Translations under genes and position numbers: made by a program | The notes under the pieces: generated by a model | Database searches by the model: none | The model's input: the letters and a program-made list of their open reading frames with translations, nothing else | What the model was told of the DNA's origin: nothing | Part shown: piece by piece, positions 29,124-34,717 of the stretch | Layout: each line of letters begins with the position of its first letter | How positions within the stretch are numbered: position 1 is the first letter of the stretch | Origin: Pardosa pseudoannulata | Lineage: Eukaryota > Arthropoda > Arachnida > Araneae > Lycosidae | DNA length: 64,000 bases | Direction: 5' to 3' | NCBI GenBank assembly: GCA_032207245.1 | Contig: CM063509.1 | Span: 8,965,937 to 9,029,936, forward strand

Positions 29124-32100
29124 GTCATTTTATATCATAATATTGTATTTTATTCACAATTTATTTTTAGTTTGATCACTCAAAAAACTTTAGATGTACA
29201 TTTTTCAAATCAAATAGATTTATCTTATATTAATTTTTAGGCATTTTTAAAAACTTAATTCTGAAATATTGTAGGGCATTTACTGAACATGCCTTTTCTG
29301 GTTCATAATCATTAAAATATGTTCCTCGGAAAATAGGATTTATGCAGTTATGTCTTGTATTTCAAGTAGGTCCTTATAAAAAGTTGTTTTGATCCTTAAA
29401 AAGTCCTTAATTTTTGTTCTGGAAAAAGAGCAGGAACCCTGTCATATTACATTTACTGTTTAAATGTATAACTTTCATGCCTGTTTGGGAGAAAGGTTTG
29501 TTAAAAGAATCAGTTAAACTTCTCTCGTGAAAGGTTCTACATACTTCCTAACATCTGATAATTGTTTCTATAAATAAATGCTGTTTACTGGGTTTTTTTT
29601 TTCATGATTGTTTGATTCCCAAATACATCTTTTTGTATCTGTTCATTAAAATATCAATAAAGTCTCACAATGAAATGAAGGCAATGAAACTAAGGAAATG
29701 TTTAAAAGTAAAACTTCTTATGTGGAAATTTACTATTATAGATATATGAATAAAATTGGGACTATTACAGAAGTAGAATATCCTAAGTGGATAAACTTCT
29801 TTAATATTAGAAGGAAAACTTCTCTAACTGGAATTTCTTAAGTGGTTTAGGTGTTCTATAGATGTTTTATTCTAAGTAAAGTATAATTAATTGTTACTTT
29901 CAGGTTGGTTACGCTTTGGGTATACAGGAAGGGATGTTACCCAAAGTAAAAGGTTCGATGTTGTTTCTATATGCAGCATCTACTGCAGTTCTTTTCTATG
30001 CTGTAAGTCTTAAAATTTAGTTTTTTACTCTTTCAAATATGCATATAGATGTATGAAAACTTCCTTTTTTCAACAGATTCTGTTACTAGCACATAGTACT
30101 GATAATTGGTTAAGACATTAACTTTTTTAGATGTATGTAGAATATATTGGAAAAAAGTTCAACAAAAATATGATTTAATCATTTATTTATAAATAAAATT
30201 TATACTGACATAAAAGCTTGGAAAATCAAGAATAATAATCATTAAATTAATAACTTGTAGATTATTTATTTTTATATTTAGTGAAGTATTTACTTCTTTA
30301 ATATTAACAACGTTTAAGGTAAAAATCTCTGTCAAGTCATATTTGTTACAAAATTTGTTTAAAAGTAATTTTTTTTCTATAGGAGTACTTTTGTTATTAT
30401 TTGCATTAGTAGCAATTTTTTATAGTGTTTGTTAATTAAGATAAAATTGCTCTTTAATTATTTTTGTATGGCTATCTTCAAAATCTGTTATGCAAAATAA
30501 AATTTTCAAAATATTTGTGAAACTTCTATCCAGATTTCTTTAAGTGTAATTTTATAAAATAATTTTTACTTTTAAAAATTGTTCTTTTTCAACATTTAAA
30601 GTTATTTTTGCATTCTATTTTATAGGCTGTTTTAGAACCTCATAACCTTAAACCAGCTTACTTGAAGTTTCTTACCCGCCTGACACAAAATAAGTAAGCA
30701 ATGAAAGAAATTCCTATTGTTATTTTGTTTTCCAGAATTTTTTTAAATACTTTTTTAAAACTATAATTTGTAGAATTTTTAATCAATAACTATACTGTCA
30801 CAATTGAAGTCAACTTTCATAGCATGATTTTAAAAAGGAAAACAATATTTTTATTGCTTAGAATTGTCCAAATTTTGTTTAATTTTAAGAAGCATATAAC
30901 AAGAAAAATTAATGTAAAATTACAAATTTTCAATAATAATGCAATATTGATGTCAGTAGATAGATTTTTAGTTTTCAGATTAATTTGTAAACTTTAAAAC
31001 TATCAAAAAGTCCATTTTATATTATAATTTTTATTTGCAATTTTTTAACTTCTAAAAATATTAGTCAAATGTGTTATTAATTTCTATATTTTCTTAGGTT
31101 AATATTATGTCTTACATTTTACTTGATGCTAAAAAAAACTTTCATGGTCCATTTTTCATGTTTTACTCTGTTATGTTCCCAGTCATGTGGGTATCCCGGG
31201 CAATGAAAAGGCAGACAATCTGGCCAGACATGCTACTATCCCTTATCCTGACTCCATTCCCTATGATGATAAAAAATATCGTTTTGGTTACCAATGACTG
31301 GTGGAAAGCCAAATGGAACCTTACAAAGGGGAACAACGGACCTCCTAATGGGGGAGACTTTAAGGGCTTGACTTGATTCTGGCAATCAAAGGAAGGCCAA
31401 GGAGCTTTACCAGGGCTATCCCTGGATGAGGGTTAATGAGCTACTTAAGCTCAGTAGAAATGAGCTAAGGGTGGCCATTGGTCTGTTGACTAGTTATTGT
31501 TGCCTTAATAGGCACCTCAACATTATTGGCATTATGGATAGCCCGGTATGTAGGGGATGTCATATGGCAGAGGAGAGTTCATCACATGTTTTGTGTGAAT
31601 GTGACTACTACTGCGCCAAGAGATTTTAATTCCTTGGCTATCACTTCATCGAGCTGTGGGAGCTGATTAACTTCCCGGTTAAATTGCTGAGATTTATCTC
31701 AGGTATAGGTCTCTCTGAGATCTAATGGTTAATCTTTCTTAACCTTGTGCTGGAACTCTTTGTTCCAGTTAATGAGTTTTTTTTTCAGTACAATAGGCCT
31801 TGGGCCACAGTGCTGGTGCCCTTGTGAGCCACCCCACCCTAATTCTAATTCTAAAAGGGAACAAACTTCATTCTATTAGGCCAACCATTACATTCTGGCC
31901 ATCACTCCCTAATCGTAAATTAGATGCCATATTAACTCGTCTTTGTATCAGTCATAGTAGACTAACCCACAAACATTTACTATTGGCTGAGCCTACTCCA
32001 AAATGCTTCTTATGTTACAATCATCTCACTGTTCATCCTATTTTAACTTCATGTACTGCTTTAAAATGTTTTTATTATATATATTTTAAAACTTTCCACC

Positions 32101-34679
32101 CTAATTTGAACGAACTTTTAGGCAAAACTCTTCATCCAAAGTTATTTGATTTCCTCTTTCGCATTGGCATTTTAAACCTCATTTGGTTTTCTTATTAAAT
32201 GTTTTAATGCGAGTCTTCACCACATTTTTACTTGTTTTTTCTTGTGAATTTTAACTTTTTTTTTATACCTTATGTTTCATAACTTTGTTGGAATTTGTGT
32301 CTTGTTTGGCGCAGCATATCCTAACTTTGATTTTGTGCCAATAAAAAAAAAAGTATTATTTAAAAGCATGAATAATACAAAAACATGTTCACCATTTAGA
32401 AATCTGAATTTCTCTCTATATAGTATACAAACATTCCAGTCACAATAATATGACCACCTGTCAAAATCCAGACTAACCAACTTTCACAGAGCAGACTGCT
32501 GTGAGACATAAAAGAAAGAATCATTGAGGTTCCTAAAGGTGTTCATTAGAATGTTGAACCATGCTGACTCCAGTACCGTGGACAACTGCACTAGGTTTTG
32601 CAGGTGAGAATCCATGGTATGAGAAATCTGATCAAAGTGTCTCACAGATTCTCGATTGGGTTTAAGTCTGGGGAATTAGCTGGCCAAGGGAGTATTGTAC
32701 TCTTCAAACCATGCTGCAAGCTTTATGAAATGTTGCATTTTCTTGCTGGTAGGTGCTATCATCCAAAGAAAAAAGAGTTCCCATGTAGAGGTGAATATGG
32801 TCTGTAAGAATAGATGCATACTTGTGTCGATTTGTCGTTCCTTCCACAATGATGAGTGACCCAATACCATGAAAACATTCCCCAGGCCATAATACTCCCT
32901 CCTCCAGCATGGACCCATTTGGCAATTGTTGCATGGTGTTTACTTTCAGACATTTCATGCCATATACACCATAATGCATCTGTTCAATGGAGCATAACAC
33001 ATGATTCATCCAGTGGAAAAAGTAATCTGCCTTCTCTCAGTGGTAGTCCAATTGCAGTTCTGGCATGTTAATTCCAGCTTTTGTCCCCAATAAATATTAG
33101 TCAGCATCAAAGCCATAGGCAAGGGGGGGATTTAGGGGACCGATCCCCCTCTGAAATTCTTTAAAACCGTTTCGTGGAAAGAAAATAGACCATGTGTGTG
33201 GGTTTGTCATCTGCTTAGCTGCATAGACAACACTGTACTTAGAACAGTGACATTGAGTTAATCAGTAGGTGCAAATTGTATTCGACAAGTAAGAGCAAAT
33301 TAACTAGCACTTTTGACTACTCAACACAATATTGTTTCGCAATCGGAAGAAATTGTAAAAATTTTTTGACAAAAATTTAAAAGACAGCATATTTTGTAAT
33401 ATGCAGGTAAAAATTTGAACATTTTCATCTTCAATCAAAATTATTCTTTTTCTTTGGTTATACTTCTATTTTAAAAATTAGAATTTAATACCATGTATAT
33501 CTCTTCAGTGTTAATTTTACTATTAAATTCACTGTGTAGTTACTGCATTACTCTTTCAAGGCTACAAATTTGTTCATTATATCATTTTTTAATTATTTTG
33601 ATATTTTAAAATGCAACTGTATTATGATATTAATTAGGAGTATACATAATTCATTAGGAGCATACATAAAAACCTGTAATTTTATTGAAATATGCATCAT
33701 TCACAAAAACAATGTCCCCATCCGAATATAATTTCTTGCTACGGCCCTGGTCAGCATAGGTGCATTAACCAATCTTCTACTGCAGAGGCCCATATGCTGT
33801 TGTCATTGTGGAGAGACTGTTGATAGCCCCTTGGTTCATCTGGGTGGCTCAATGTTGCATGTCTATTTGTCCAAACGCTTCTCTGCAGCTGTTTATCACC
33901 TCTGCCATCTATGGCCCACAGTGAATCATATTTGTCACATTGCTGATTTTGGGATAGTGTCATTTTGCCATACACAGTATACTTTTACCACAGCAGCCTG
34001 CAAACAGTTTACAAAATTAGATGCTTTGGAAATGCTTCTACAGCTAATGATCATGCCCTTTTGGATGTCAGATAAATTGCTGTTTCTACATGACTGTAAG
34101 AACTGAAATGTTTTCTGAGTGCCTGCAACATACTTTAGATATTCACCATATTTGCTGATGACTCATGCCTTCTGTGATTGGTTTTTTAACATTGATGTGA
34201 AAAGTAGGTGGTGGTCACATTAATGTGCAGGGTTCCCATGGTCCTTAAAAGTCCTTAAGAACTCCTTAATTTTAGTTTTCATTTTTAAGGGCCCTTAAAC
34301 TCCTTAATTTTTTTCAAAGGTTCTTAAAAACTGCTTAATTTTTAAATTGGAATGTGATCAATTTCTCCATCAACACGATCCACCATTGTCACGTGATTTC
34401 CTATCAGTTTTCTGATGGGACAGTTTTTTTTTTTTTTTAGTTGTTATTTGACCAATAAATAATCTTTTGCATACTGAAAAGGTTTATAAAGTCAGCTGCC
34501 CTTTCCTAATAGCTAACAGTCATGCAGATTTTAATCAAGCAAAGCATGGAGGTTGGGGGGGGGGGTGTTGTAGATATTTCAGTTACTTATGGAATTTTAA
34601 TTTATCTTGCATTGAATGTAATAGAAAAGTCTAAAACTTTCTTCTTTCCCAGGGAACGTCGGGTATAATCAGCTAGTAT

Positions 34680-34717
<38 letters not shown>

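Noticed and set aside
31107..31376. 89-codon open frame as a host gene
   Set aside because: It is out of frame with the recognisable RNase H motif of the LINE remnant at the same place.
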